Assembly: GCF_900111195.1 (NCBI RefSeq)
Contig: NZ_FOGL01000009.1
Span: 1-64,000, forward strand
DNA length: 64,000 nt
Direction of reading: 5' to 3'
From: Gracilibacillus ureilyticus
GTDB lineage: Bacteria > Bacillota > Bacilli > Bacillales > Amphibacillaceae
The notes below the pieces were generated by a model. It did not search any database and had not been told where the DNA came from. It worked only from the letters and a program-made list of their open reading frames with translations. This document shows, one piece after another, positions 26,271 to 36,672 of the stretch (its first letter is position 1; the number at the start of each line of letters is the position of its first letter). The translations under genes and the position numbers were made by a program.

Positions 26271-26517
26271 AAAAAACTCCCATCTCTGCATATGCAGGGA
26301 CGAGAGTTTGAATTCCGCGGTACCACCCTAATTATAGCATTAACATGCTATCAACTTAATGTCCGTAACGTGGACAGGAAACGGCAGGTATTAACTGCAC
26401 TTCAAACTAGCTTCAATGGCCATTGCATTTAGGATTTCTTCCAGCCTAAGGAAATCCTTCTCTTGAAACGGTAGCCATCTACTCGTGTTCTTCTACGTTT
26501 TTAATATATGACTTCGC
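26271..26517 (-). ncRNA. T-box riboswitch of alaS
   Basis: On the minus strand the leader holds, in order, an AGTA motif, an AGAGA/GGCTGGAAG apical part of stem I, the specifier GAA-GCT-A with alanine codon GCT at 26409-26411, the T-box GGGTGGTACCGCGGAATTC (26310-26328), and a terminator (CTCTCGTCCCTGCA / TGCAGAGATGGGAG) with seven T residues at 26271-26305. Uncharged tRNA-Ala would stabilise the antiterminator and allow alaS expression. Confidence 0.95.
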
Positions 26518-26523
26518 TAGCAT

Positions 26524-26552
26524 ATTATAGAGAATTTTTGCCTATCTGTCAA
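26524..26552 (-). promoter_or_regulatory. Consensus SigA promoter of the alaS T-box leader
   Basis: TTGACA (26547-26552) and TATAAT (26524-26529) on the minus strand are both perfect and exactly 17 bases apart. The -35 lies inside the 3' end of the upstream permease gene. Confidence 0.92.
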
Positions 26553-27615
26553 TTTCTTTTATTTGTCTGAACACTAGCGGAACGGCGACCCTGCCAACTG
26601 CAAGCAGAGGAATCGCCAGAATCATTCCAATCACTCCGGCAATTTTCGCTGCAATGAACAATGTCAAGATTAAGTAAACAGGGTGTATGTGCATACTTTT
26701 TCCGACAATAAATGGTGACAGTAAGTTCCCTTCCGCTAATTGAACTGCCATTACAACGATTAGCACATACCAGACCATATTCGGGGATACGGTAAATGCA
26801 ATCAGCAGTGCAGGAATTGCTCCAATAATCGGTCCAAAGTATGGAATGAAATTGGTAATCCCGATAATGGATGCGAGTAACAAAGCATATTTCATCCCGA
26901 TCCATTTCAGCAGGAAGAAACTTAACAGGCCGACAAGAAAACAGACCAGAATTTGTCCGCGAATATACTGACCTAAGCTGTCCTCCATCTTATCAGCCAA
27001 ATGAATAGTAAAAGCCTGATATTTTGACGGAATGATACAGAGCACACTTTGCTGTAATTTCTGGTAATCTTTTAAAAAGTAAAATGTTAATATCGGAATA
27101 ACTGCGATCATAATAAACATATCAAAAAGCACATTGATGTTTTTCATCAGCAATGTGATCCTGTCGGCAAGGTTTGCTTCCATTTCCGTCAAAAAAGCGT
27201 CCAAACGGTCATGAAACCCTTCCGGCAGAAATGACGTCTGGTCATATAGGTCATAAATAAATAAACGGTAGGCGTTCACAAGGTTCGGTATGTTTGTCTG
27301 AAACTCCTGAATCTGCTTGATCATCATTGGCAGCGAATAATATACAGCTAAACCAGCCAGAACGAAAAAAAGCAAAAATATCGCTAATATGGCGACAGGA
27401 CGAGGTATTTTCTGCTGATGCAGCCACTCAACAACAGGATGCAGTAAATAAGCTATTAGCCCCGCGATTAAAAACGGCAGTGCGATTTGAAAAATAATGA
27501 TTAATATATGTTGATAAAATGGAAACAATATAATCATTAAATAGAGAAATAAGACAGTCAAACAGAGAATAATCAACTGTAGCGTGATCCGAATCTTTTT
27601 GGTTTGGTCTGCCAT
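26542..27615 (-). CDS. yrrI: AI-2E family transporter (YrrI-like), 357 aa
   Basis: Seven to eight membrane helices with the family layout: two N-terminal pairs, a soluble central part (about residues 85-150), and the conserved LASIIGITNFIPYFGPIIGAIPA block near residue 250 (quoted in its first 20 residues as LASIIGITNFIPYFGPIIGA). Members export small solutes or antiport ions; not all move AI-2. Position upstream of alaS agrees with B. subtilis yrrI. A small zinc-ribbon gene precedes it by two bases. Confidence 0.88.
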   Translation of the reverse strand: MADQTKKIRITLQLIILCLTVLFLYLMIILFPFYQHILIIIFQIALPFLIAGLIAYLLHPVVEWLHQQKIPRPVAILAIFLLFFVLAGLAVYYSLPMMIKQIQEFQTNIPNLVNAYRLFIYDLYDQTSFLPEGFHDRLDAFLTEMEANLADRITLLMKNINVLFDMFIMIAVIPILTFYFLKDYQKLQQSVLCIIPSKYQAFTIHLADKMEDSLGQYIRGQILVCFLVGLLSFFLLKWIGMKYALLLASIIGITNFIPYFGPIIGAIPALLIAFTVSPNMVWYVLIVVMAVQLAEGNLLSPFIVGKSMHIHPVYLILTLFIAAKIAGVIGMILAIPLLAVGRVAVPLVFRQIKEIDR

Positions 27616-27617
27616 TA

Positions 27618-27824
27618 TTAATACCTTTCCAGCTTTCTTTCTTCTTCTGGAAATAAATCATTTAATGAGCTTAATGACCCATCCAGTTCTACTTCATGCA
27701 AATGAAGGACATTATTCTGGATGGACAGTTCTATATAACAATTCCAGCAATAATACTGATTGGAGCCGATTATCCCAATATCCTTACTGCGGCAATTTGG
27801 ACAAATCACAAGATGTTCCCTCAC
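27618..27824 (-). CDS. Small zinc-ribbon protein, up to 68 aa
   Basis: Two CxxC pairs, CPNCRSKDIG and YYCWNCYIEL, 16 residues apart, form a probable zinc ribbon near the N-terminus; the rest is acidic. Start is uncertain: GTG at 27824 has no good site, whereas TTG at 27812 and GTG at 27809 lie six to nine bases after GTGAGGG. It is coupled to the AI-2E family transporter two bases downstream. Specific role unknown. Confidence 0.7.
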   Translation of the reverse strand: MREHLVICPNCRSKDIGIIGSNQYYCWNCYIELSIQNNVLHLHEVELDGSLSSLNDLFPEEERKLERY

Positions 27825-27861
27825 TTTAGCGTTTTATCCGTAATTATTTCCAACAGCGCAG

Positions 27862-27885
27862 TAATTATACGTAAGTGTATAATTA
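27862..27885. repeat. Perfect 9-bp inverted repeat upstream of the zinc-ribbon gene
   Basis: TAATTATAC-GTAAGT-GTATAATTA. The right arm contains TATAAT on the plus strand and the left arm supplies TATAAT on the minus strand, so a promoter -10 could lie within the dyad. It may be an operator or a weak hairpin. Confidence 0.4.
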
Positions 27886-27982
27886 ATTTTCCCGCATATT
27901 AAGATTTTTCCTTTCACATATACCCAAATCCAAACTCGTTCATTTCTAGAGAATGCCTTTTCCTCCCCGTCAGTATTGCCCG

Positions 27983-30337
27983 CTATTCCATAAAATCATA
28001 GGGTGAAAAAGTTTCCTGTTCGATTTTTACTGCTAACAGTTTTTCATCTGCTGTCAATTCATGCTGCGCTTCTTTTTCCATGCCAAACAGTTCTTCCAGA
28101 TATGTTACTAAAGAGGTGAACCGTTTATTCGTATCTTCCGTTTTCACGCCACGCATAAACGCATCTTTATCTCCACAGATAATTAAGGATTGTTTCGCAC
28201 GGGTGATCCCTGTATAGATCAGATTTTTTCTCAGCATCCGGTTATATCCGTGAATAACCGGCATAATCACAATTTGAAATTCACTTCCCTGAGATTTATG
28301 AATCGATGTACAATAAGCATGCATGAGATTGATCAGATCTGCTTTGCCATATGCCACTTCCCGCTCATCATAAGCGACTACCAGCTGTTCTTCCTGTTCT
28401 TCCCCTTCATCCTTTTCAAAAATGGCGACAACTTCCCCGATATCACCATTAAACACGCCATCCTCTGCCTGGTTTACAAGCTGAATGACTTTGTCCCCTT
28501 TGCGGTAAACCGTATCACCGAAACGCATTTCACGGGCACCGCTTGTTTTCGGGTTCAAAATGGCCTGAAGTTCTTCATTTAACTTATGGATACCAGCTTT
28601 CGAGCGGTACATTGGTGCCAGCACCTGAACCTGCTTCGGATCGACACCTTTCTCATATGCCTTCTTCACAATTTGTTTCACAATATCAACTACCTGGTAA
28701 TCAGAGCATGGGAAAAAATTAAAATCATTGGCTTTTACGAGATTTTTCTCCTCTACTTGCCCATTTTTAATCTCATGTGCAAGCTGAATGATTTTTGAGC
28801 CCTCTTTTTGCCTGTACACTTCTTTCAGTTGAATGGATGGTATCACTTTACTTGCAAGCAAATCTGATAATACCTGTCCTGGACCGACAGATGGAAGCTG
28901 ATCCTCATCTCCGACAATTAGTACCTGCATGTCGCTCGGAATGGCACGGAAAAGCTGATATGCGAGCCATGTATCGACCATCGAAAATTCATCAATGACG
29001 AGAATTTTACCTGAAAGCTGATTATCTTCATCTTTATCAAAAGTTTCATGGCCATCCCATCCTAATAACCGGTGGATTGTCATACTTTCAATTCCGGTAG
29101 ATTCTTTCATCCGCTTTGCCGCTCTTCCGGTTGGTGCTGTTAAGACAAACGGATATTCCGATTCATCCTCATAATCTGTCTTGTCCAGTGACACATCATG
29201 AATCTGTGCATAGGCATTAATAATCCCTTTAATAACAGTCGTCTTCCCCGTTCCCGGTCCTCCTGTTAAAATCATCAGTTTTTCTGATAAGGCTGTTTCA
29301 ATTGCCTCATATTGCTCTTTGCCATAACTGATCACTTCATCTTCTTCAATTTTGCCTACAATCTTAAGCAATTCTGCATCAGTAAAAGTTTTTTCCAGCT
29401 TTTTATCCGCAATTCGCTTTATCTGAGCACAAAAGCCTGTTTCTGAGTAATAAAGGGATGGTAAATAGGCTTTTCCGTCTGTGACAATGATTTCTTTCTC
29501 TTTGTTCAATTCTACTATCTGTTCTGTCATTTTATCTGGAGAAATCTCGTTTGCGACACCTTCTAAAAGCTCATCCATCTTTTGAAGCATATAATCAAGC
29601 GGCAGATAAACATGGCCGTCCTGGAGACTGTTTTGCAGCACAAAAACACAGGCTGCCTGCAGTCTTTGTGGATGGTCCACAGTTATGCCGTTTTGTCTGG
29701 CAATCTGATCTGCCCGCAGAAAGCCGAAACCGTCCACTTTAAAAACAAACAAATAAGGGTTGTTCATTAAGTGATCCAATGTCTCTTCCCTGTACGCACT
29801 GTACATTTTCTGAGCCATCTTCAGCCCGAATCCATATTTTGAAAGTTCAATCACAATATGCTCGAAACCTTGATTTTCCTGTAATATCTGATAGATTTTC
29901 TCCTGCTTTTCATCAGGCAGTCCCTTCACCTGTGCAAGCACTTTTTTGTCATTTAATATTTGGGACAAAGCCGTTTCACCAAGGGTTGTCACAATCCGCT
30001 CCGCTGTTTTCTTACCAATACCCGGGAAGAGATCGCTCGACAGATAGGCAATGATTCCTTCTTTGGACTCTGGCAGAAAGCGCTGGTAACTGTCTACCTG
30101 AAATTGTCTTCCAAATCGTTTGTGCTCCACCATTCTCCCGTAAAACTCATAAGTTTCTCCGGGATCAAGCCTGCGGAAATACCCTTTTACGACGATCTCC
30201 TGTTCGTCCACGTTCTGATTCGTCTCAATTACTTTAATTTTAGCAATGGAGAAATGTTCGTTCTTATTTTCAAAAATCGTATGAATCATTTCCCCTTTTA
30301 TGAAATTTTTCTGTTCAACGATTTGTTCTGTCTCCAT
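27983..30337 (-). CDS. recD2: RecD2 ATP-dependent DNA helicase (YrrC), 784 aa
   Basis: An OB-fold and helix-hairpin-helix region at the N-terminus (FPGIGKKTAERIV), Walker A LTGGPGTGKTTV near residue 352, Walker B ILVIDEFSMVDTW, and the C-terminal UvrD-like motif CTSIHKSQGSEF. RecD2 is the RecBC-independent superfamily 1B helicase of Firmicutes, active 5'-3' in fork repair. Follows a TPR protein gene by 19 bases. Confidence 0.94.
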   Translation of the reverse strand: METEQIVEQKNFIKGEMIHTIFENKNEHFSIAKIKVIETNQNVDEQEIVVKGYFRRLDPGETYEFYGRMVEHKRFGRQFQVDSYQRFLPESKEGIIAYLSSDLFPGIGKKTAERIVTTLGETALSQILNDKKVLAQVKGLPDEKQEKIYQILQENQGFEHIVIELSKYGFGLKMAQKMYSAYREETLDHLMNNPYLFVFKVDGFGFLRADQIARQNGITVDHPQRLQAACVFVLQNSLQDGHVYLPLDYMLQKMDELLEGVANEISPDKMTEQIVELNKEKEIIVTDGKAYLPSLYYSETGFCAQIKRIADKKLEKTFTDAELLKIVGKIEEDEVISYGKEQYEAIETALSEKLMILTGGPGTGKTTVIKGIINAYAQIHDVSLDKTDYEDESEYPFVLTAPTGRAAKRMKESTGIESMTIHRLLGWDGHETFDKDEDNQLSGKILVIDEFSMVDTWLAYQLFRAIPSDMQVLIVGDEDQLPSVGPGQVLSDLLASKVIPSIQLKEVYRQKEGSKIIQLAHEIKNGQVEEKNLVKANDFNFFPCSDYQVVDIVKQIVKKAYEKGVDPKQVQVLAPMYRSKAGIHKLNEELQAILNPKTSGAREMRFGDTVYRKGDKVIQLVNQAEDGVFNGDIGEVVAIFEKDEGEEQEEQLVVAYDEREVAYGKADLINLMHAYCTSIHKSQGSEFQIVIMPVIHGYNRMLRKNLIYTGITRAKQSLIICGDKDAFMRGVKTEDTNKRFTSLVTYLEELFGMEKEAQHELTADEKLLAVKIEQETFSPYDFME

Positions 30338-30356
30338 TGCTAAAGATCCCCTTTAC

Positions 30357-31022
30357 TTACTCATTTTCCTCTAACATTTTTTCAATTTGTGTCTTGCCGT
30401 TTCCTGCCAGTAAATGATCAGGCTGAATCGCCAATGCCTGATTGAAATGTGCAAGAGCCTGATCGACATTATCCTGATACAGACTGATCACACCTAAATT
30501 ATAGTGTGCATCACTATGTTCCTCTTCTAATTCCAATACTTGCTGAAAAATGTCTTTCGCCTCTGCCAGCTGTTCCGTCTGTGCCAATGCAAGTCCATAC
30601 TGGAATACCACATCCGCATCGTCCGGCTCCATTTCTGCCGCCCGCTGTAAATAAGGCAGAGCGAACTTAAATTTTTCATCATACAAACAAGCCATCCCTA
30701 ACATAAAGTAAACATCGGCTTCTTCCAGGCCCAATGAGAGTGCTTTCTGGTATTGATCCCTCGCCTGTATGAAATCATCCTGTTCAAAAAATACATTTCC
30801 TAAACCGTAAAAAGCGGTAGCTGCTTTTTCATCAAGCTCTGTTGCTTTCCGATAAAACCGTTCCGCCCGCTCATAGTCCTTCATATGTAAAAGCAGGTTA
30901 CCGAAATTAATATAATGTACCGGTTCACCCGGATGTTGATCAATTGCCTCTGTAAAATATTTCGCTGCTTCTTCTAATTTTCCTTCTTGCATTAATTGAA
31001 TGCCTTTATCCATTTCTGTCAT
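30357..31022 (-). CDS. yrrB: TPR-repeat protein (YrrB-like), 221 aa
   Basis: Six consecutive tetratricopeptide repeats cover nearly the whole chain, for example FYGLGNVFFEQDDFIQARDQ and AHYNLGVISLYQDNVDQALA. There is no signal or membrane segment, so it is a cytosolic scaffold. The order mnmA-TPR-recD2 is the same as in B. subtilis trmU-yrrB-yrrC. Partner unknown. ATG at 31022 has GGAGG about ten bases upstream. Confidence 0.9.
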   Translation of the reverse strand: MTEMDKGIQLMQEGKLEEAAKYFTEAIDQHPGEPVHYINFGNLLLHMKDYERAERFYRKATELDEKAATAFYGLGNVFFEQDDFIQARDQYQKALSLGLEEADVYFMLGMACLYDEKFKFALPYLQRAAEMEPDDADVVFQYGLALAQTEQLAEAKDIFQQVLELEEEHSDAHYNLGVISLYQDNVDQALAHFNQALAIQPDHLLAGNGKTQIEKMLEENE

Positions 31023-31108
31023 TATCGTAAAACCTCCATAATTCTATTCTACTTGAACTTCACGAAAAAATTAAGAAAAAATTCATATACTTCATAAGGT
31101 AAAGTCAA

Positions 31109-31147
31109 AGAAAATCCGAACCATTCACTTTTGAAATAGTCCGGATT
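31109..31147 (-). terminator. Terminator between mnmA and the TPR gene
   Basis: On the minus strand AATCCGGACTATTT pairs with GAATGGTTCGGATT over about 14 bp with three G-U pairs, followed by TTCTTTG. Confidence 0.7.
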
Positions 31148-31226
31148 CGGTTCGTTTATCACAGTCTGTCAAAGCCCACTGAGTAAACAGTATAATTCGT
31201 CTTTCGGGAAAGCAAGATTTCTCATC

Positions 31227-32351
<1,125 letters not shown>

Positions 32352-33494
32352 TTATTTTGTTAATCGCCCGACAATCTGACCGACCTTCTCTGCTGCTTCT
32401 ATCACATTTTCTTCATTATTGGCAAGACCGAAGCTGAAACGGATCGAATTGGTCGTACATGGACTATTCTCTGAAAACATTGCTGCAAGGACATGTGACG
32501 GCTCCACAGACCCTGCAGTACACGCACTTCCGCTTGAGGCCGCAATTCCGCTCAAATCAAAATTCGTTAACAGCTGCTCCACATTCGCTCCGGGAAAACT
32601 GATATTGACAACGTTCGGAACACGTTCACTTTCATTTCCATTAATAGAAAAATCAACAGCTGACTGCTTTAGTTTTTCCAAAAATAATGTACGGTATTTT
32701 TGATACTTGTTCACTCGTTCTTCACGCTCTTTGACGGATATTTCTATCGCCTTCTGAAAACCAGCCACACCTGCTACATTCTCTGTACCTGGTCTTCTTT
32801 TGCGTTCCTGTTCCCCACCGTATTGCTGTGCAAATATTTTCGTATCCGGATGTACATAAAGGAATCCGGAACCTTTAGGACCGTTAATCTTATGGGAAGA
32901 CACTGTCAGTAAATCCACACCAAGTGCCGTTACATCAATTGGCAAAAGACCGTATGCCTGAACAGCATCTGTATGGAAATATGCCTGATGTTCTTTCAAG
33001 AGCTCCCCGATTTCCTGAACCGGCTGAATGACACCAGTCTCATTGTTCACCATCATGACAGATACCAGTATCGTTTCCTCACTCAATGACTTTTTTAACT
33101 GTTCCATATCAATTGTCCCGTTTTCCAGTACATCGAGATAGGTTACCTCATACCCCTGTTTCTCTAAAAAACGGGCCGCATGAAGTGTCGCATGGTGTTC
33201 GATCTTCGTTGTTATAATATGTTTTCCCATATTTTTATTCGCTTCAGCTACACCAATTATTGCGAGGTTATCTGCTTCTGTTCCGCCACTTGTGAAAATA
33301 ATGTCTTTCTCACTTGCATTAATTGACTTCGCTGCTGTTATTCTTGCCCGATCCAGAATTTGTCTCGCTTTTCTCCCAAATGAATGGACACTTGACGGAT
33401 TACCGAAATTCTCTTCCATTGTCTCCACCATCACTTGCAATACTTCCGGATGGATTGGCGTTGTCGCAGCATGATCTAAATAGATTGCTTTCAT
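32352..33494 (-). CDS. yrvO: Cysteine desulfurase (YrvO-like), 380 aa
   Basis: Class V aminotransferase fold: YLDHAATTPIHPEV at the start, PLP-binding Lys in SSHKINGPKGSGF, and the catalytic cysteine in SSGSACTAGS. In B. subtilis the adjacent YrvO is the dedicated sulfur donor to MnmA. It lies in an apparent operon cymR-yrvO-mnmA, 18 bases after cymR. Confidence 0.93.
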   Translation of the reverse strand: MKAIYLDHAATTPIHPEVLQVMVETMEENFGNPSSVHSFGRKARQILDRARITAAKSINASEKDIIFTSGGTEADNLAIIGVAEANKNMGKHIITTKIEHHATLHAARFLEKQGYEVTYLDVLENGTIDMEQLKKSLSEETILVSVMMVNNETGVIQPVQEIGELLKEHQAYFHTDAVQAYGLLPIDVTALGVDLLTVSSHKINGPKGSGFLYVHPDTKIFAQQYGGEQERKRRPGTENVAGVAGFQKAIEISVKEREERVNKYQKYRTLFLEKLKQSAVDFSINGNESERVPNVVNISFPGANVEQLLTNFDLSGIAASSGSACTAGSVEPSHVLAAMFSENSPCTTNSIRFSFGLANNEENVIEAAEKVGQIVGRLTK

Positions 33495-33512
33495 TTTAGT
33501 CAGTCCTTCTTC

Positions 33513-33932
33513 TTAAATGTAGAACATATACGGATCCTGGGTTCCTTTTTCACCATATGTCGATAAATCTTCCAATGTCGTTGTGTCCAGTACATCTTTT
33601 ACTGCATCTCTGATTCGAATCCACAACTCCTGTTTTGCAGGCTCTTCATCCTCAATTCCCTCTACAGGAGTAATCGGACCTTCCAGGATTCTGATAATAT
33701 CCCCTGCCGTAATTTCCTGAGGCTCTTTTGCTAAAACATAGCCGCCATATGCACCCCTGATGCTTTTCACAAGGCTAGCATTTCGAAGTGGTGCAACAAG
33801 CTGTTCCAGATAATGCTCAGATAACCCATTTTCTTTTGCAATTGTTTTAAGGGACATCGGACCATTTCCATTATTTTTCGCCAATTCGATCATAATAGTC
33901 AGTCCATATCTTCCTTTCGTTGATATCTTCAT
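33513..33932 (-). CDS. cymR: Rrf2 family regulator CymR, 139 aa
   Basis: The start MKISTKGRYGLTIMIELAKN and the winged helix IAKENGLSEHYLEQLVAPLR are the CymR hallmarks; no Fe-S cysteines are present, as in CymR. It represses cysteine and sulfur uptake genes with CysK as corepressor. ATG follows GAGGTG by six bases. Located first in the sulfur-transfer operon, divergent from rarA. Confidence 0.93.
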   Translation of the reverse strand: MKISTKGRYGLTIMIELAKNNGNGPMSLKTIAKENGLSEHYLEQLVAPLRNASLVKSIRGAYGGYVLAKEPQEITAGDIIRILEGPITPVEGIEDEEPAKQELWIRIRDAVKDVLDTTTLEDLSTYGEKGTQDPYMFYI

Positions 33933-34171
33933 ATTTGCACCTCATTTTTTATTTATCCTATCTATTTCAATTAGTTTTCATATGTGTCATTAGTTGCTAT
34001 TATAGCATGAATGGTATAATTGTTGCTGAATGACGATTTTGTTTTTTCCATTCTATTAACGGATTTTTTAAAACCTTACAAAATAATTAGTCTAAAAAAT
34101 TGAGACAAATATGTCAAGTTTACTGTTTTTCACAGCAAAGAATTATGTAATCAAGAAGAAAGGATGATTGG

Positions 34172-35437
34172 ATGTCAACACAACCTTTAGCATTTCGCAT
34201 GAGGCCAAAAAATATTGATGAAGTAATCGGACAGACCCATTTAGTTGGTGAAGGAAAAATGATCCGCAGAATGGTTGATGCAGGCAGGCTCCATTCCATG
34301 GTATTATACGGCCCTCCTGGGACAGGAAAAACTTCAATGGCAATCGGAATTGCGAACAGTATGAACATTCGTTATAAGTTGTTAAATGCTGCCATACATA
34401 AGAAAAAGGATATGGAAATAGCGGTCGAAGAAGCAAAGATGAGTGGACAGCTTGTTGTCATACTTGATGAAGTTCACCGTCTGGACAAGGCCAAGCAGGA
34501 TTTCTTACTGCCACATGTCGAATCCAATTTAATTACACTGATCGGCTGTACCACAAGTAATCCCTATCATTCGATTAACCCTGCGATTCGCAGCAGAACA
34601 CATATTTTCGAACTGCACCGCCTGGAACAGGAAGATGTAAAAAAAGCGGTTCAGCGAGCGGTTAACGATAAGGTGAACGGGCTTGGGGAGTTATCAATTG
34701 AACTCGAATCAGAAGCAATCGAACATTTCGCCAATGCTGCTAATGGAGACTTACGGGCAGCTCTTAATGGTCTCGAGCTTGCGGCATATTCCACCCCGAG
34801 GGATTCGGACGGGAAAATTGTCATCGATCTGGAAACAGCGGAAGCCTCCATGCAAAAGAAAAGTTTTTCCCATGACAAGGGAGGAGATGCTCATTATGAT
34901 GTACTTTCGGCATTTCAAAAATCGATCCGCGGAAGTGACACCGATGCAGCACTTCATTATTTAGGCCGCTTAATAGAGGCGGGTGATTTAGATAGTATTG
35001 CAAGACGGATGCTTGTCTGCGCCTATGAAGATATTGGTCTAGCAAATCCCCAGGCAGGACCGCACACGCTTGCCGCCATAGAATCAGCAGAGCGTGTCGG
35101 TTTCCCTGAGGCAAGGATCCCCCTGTCTGTTGCGATTATTGAATTATGCCTGTCACCTAAGTCGAATAGTGCCTATACTGCACTTGATGCAGCACTAGCG
35201 GACATCCGCAAAGGAGATACAGGCGAGATACCGTCCCATCTAAAGGATGCTCATTACAAAGGTGCCCAGGCTTTAGGACGCGGTGTTGACTATAAATATC
35301 CACATGCCTATGATGCCGGATGGGTAAAGCAGCAGTATTTACCGGATAAAATTAAACATAAGCAGTATTACCACCCGAAAGACACAGGAAAGTTCGAGAA
35401 AAATTTAAAACAAATTTACCATAATTTAAAAAAATAA
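34172..35437 (+). CDS. rarA: Replication-associated recombination protein RarA, 421 aa
   Basis: AAA+ ATPase with Walker A YGPPGTGKTSM near residue 48, Walker B VVILDEVHRLDK, and the C-terminal MgsA tetramerisation domain (GVDYKYPHAYDAGWVKQQYL). RarA acts at stalled forks and in recombination. ATG follows AAGGAT by eight bases. The 239-base spacer to cymR contains overlapping TATAAT-like -10 elements on both strands (34000-34020). Confidence 0.94.
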   Translation: MSTQPLAFRMRPKNIDEVIGQTHLVGEGKMIRRMVDAGRLHSMVLYGPPGTGKTSMAIGIANSMNIRYKLLNAAIHKKKDMEIAVEEAKMSGQLVVILDEVHRLDKAKQDFLLPHVESNLITLIGCTTSNPYHSINPAIRSRTHIFELHRLEQEDVKKAVQRAVNDKVNGLGELSIELESEAIEHFANAANGDLRAALNGLELAAYSTPRDSDGKIVIDLETAEASMQKKSFSHDKGGDAHYDVLSAFQKSIRGSDTDAALHYLGRLIEAGDLDSIARRMLVCAYEDIGLANPQAGPHTLAAIESAERVGFPEARIPLSVAIIELCLSPKSNSAYTALDAALADIRKGDTGEIPSHLKDAHYKGAQALGRGVDYKYPHAYDAGWVKQQYLPDKIKHKQYYHPKDTGKFEKNLKQIYHNLKK

Positions 35438-35547
35438 TGTTTAAAACACTCCTTTCTGGTCAGAATAATAGATAAGCTCATGTGAGGACCGATTATGAAT
35501 CTATTGAGAAATCTTTTAATATATGAGACAAGTTAGGAGTGGAATTT

Positions 35548-36246
35548 ATGGCCAAAGTACGCCAGGACGCATGGTCACATGAAGATGATTTATTATTAGC
35601 AGAAACAGTGCTGCGTCATATCCGTGAAGGCAGCACCCAATTAAAAGCATTTGATGAGGTTGGAGATAAACTAAACCGTACATCCGCTGCATGTGGCTTC
35701 AGATGGAATGCGGAAGTAAGACAAAGTTATGAACAAGCCGTTCAAATTGCGAAAAAGCAGCGCAAAGATAGAAAAAGAGCTTTAGTTAATCAGGAAAGAA
35801 GCACGAATACGAATATGAATCTGCATCTTCCAGAGGAAGAGACAGATGATATTGATATTACAAATAAAGATAGTCATCTTTTGTGGAACTGGGAATCTAG
35901 CCAGACAAAAGCCGTCCAGGAAGTGGAAAATAATCCAATGGACCTCGGACAGGTTATCCGCTATTTACAAACTCTGAAGAAAGAACAACAGCAATTAAAA
36001 TACTCTCAATCTAATATGGAACGCCTGATTCAGGAAAAAGAACAGCTGCAAAACCAATTAGAAATGAAAGAAAAGAGAGTAAAAGAGTTAGAAAGAGAAC
36101 TGATGACAATGAATGAAGACTATCAAGCTTTTATGCAGATAGTGGAACGTGCTAGAAAAATGGTCGTATTTGATGAGGAACAGCCCCGCCCTGTCCCTAA
36201 ATTCCGTATGGATAAAAACGGGAATCTCGAACAAGTTGCTAAATAG
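35548..36246 (+). CDS. RsfA-family transcriptional regulator, 232 aa
   Basis: An N-terminal Myb/SANT-like DNA-binding region, QDAWSHEDDLLLAETVLRH and RTSAACGFRWNAEVR, defines the RsfA family; B. subtilis RsfA is a prespore modulator of SigF genes. The C-terminal half is a long coiled coil (about residues 135-205, KKEQQQLKYSQSNMERLIQ). ATG at 35548 is eight bases after TTAGGAG; GTG at 35539 is adjacent to that site. A terminator follows the gene. Confidence 0.88.
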   Translation: MAKVRQDAWSHEDDLLLAETVLRHIREGSTQLKAFDEVGDKLNRTSAACGFRWNAEVRQSYEQAVQIAKKQRKDRKRALVNQERSTNTNMNLHLPEEETDDIDITNKDSHLLWNWESSQTKAVQEVENNPMDLGQVIRYLQTLKKEQQQLKYSQSNMERLIQEKEQLQNQLEMKEKRVKELERELMTMNEDYQAFMQIVERARKMVVFDEEQPRPVPKFRMDKNGNLEQVAK

Positions 36247-36352
36247 ACATTAATGTATAAGGCAGAAAGTATGTAAAAAAAAGTGAAAGTTAGCGCAACT
36301 GGTTTTGTTGAGAAGTAATATTTACTCACAACATGCAATATAATATAATGAA

Positions 36353-36385
36353 AAAGTACATCTACTAAATAGATGTACTTTGTTT
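36353..36385. terminator. Bidirectional terminator of the RsfA-family gene and 6S RNA
   Basis: AAAGTACATCTA pairs perfectly with TAGATGTACTTT (12 bp, loop CTAAA). T-rich sequence lies on both sides, so it can also end the 6S transcript arriving on the minus strand. Confidence 0.85.
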
Positions 36386-36393
36386 GTTTAAAA

Positions 36394-36598
36394 TCGGCAA
36401 TCCCAATCGTGCCGTCGCAGTTGATGAAGTTTTGAACCCGCTCTCGGCAGGTGGGTGCCCTGTCTTACAGTTCATGCTTCCACTCTTATTACGTAAGTAA
36501 TGTGGCATGCACTAGATATAAGAACATCAGGCTCCCGTAGTTAATGGTGTTCGGTCAAAACGCCATTTGTCCGACGTACACATCAGGATTGTTAACTT
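36394..36598 (-). ncRNA. ssrS: 6S RNA (bsrA/ssrS-like)
   Basis: The minus strand contains ACTGCGACGGCAC near its 3' end, which matches the conserved 6S segment, and the ends pair in a 6S-like closing stem: CAATCC with GGATTG, GTG with CAC, CGTCG with CGACG. Between lies a long imperfect hairpin that mimics an open promoter. 6S RNA sequesters SigA-RNA polymerase in stationary phase. The location just downstream of aspS is the same as for B. subtilis 6S-1. Ends are approximate. Confidence 0.85.
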
Positions 36599-36604
36599 GT
36601 TATA

Positions 36605-36633
36605 ATCATAGCATACTACTTCGGTTAATTCAA
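36605..36633 (-). promoter_or_regulatory. Promoter of the 6S RNA
   Basis: On the minus strand TTGAAT (36628-36633) and TATGAT (36605-36610) are exactly 17 bases apart, placing the start near 36598, consistent with the paired 5' end of the RNA. Confidence 0.7.
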
Positions 36634-36672
36634 GCATACTAGTTTACAATTACTTTACAAATTATCATCTAA

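Noticed and set aside
36394-36598. Degenerate T-box or protein-coding remnant downstream of aspS
   Set aside because: No T-box core motif; the paired ends and the ACTGCGACGGCAC block fit 6S RNA much better.
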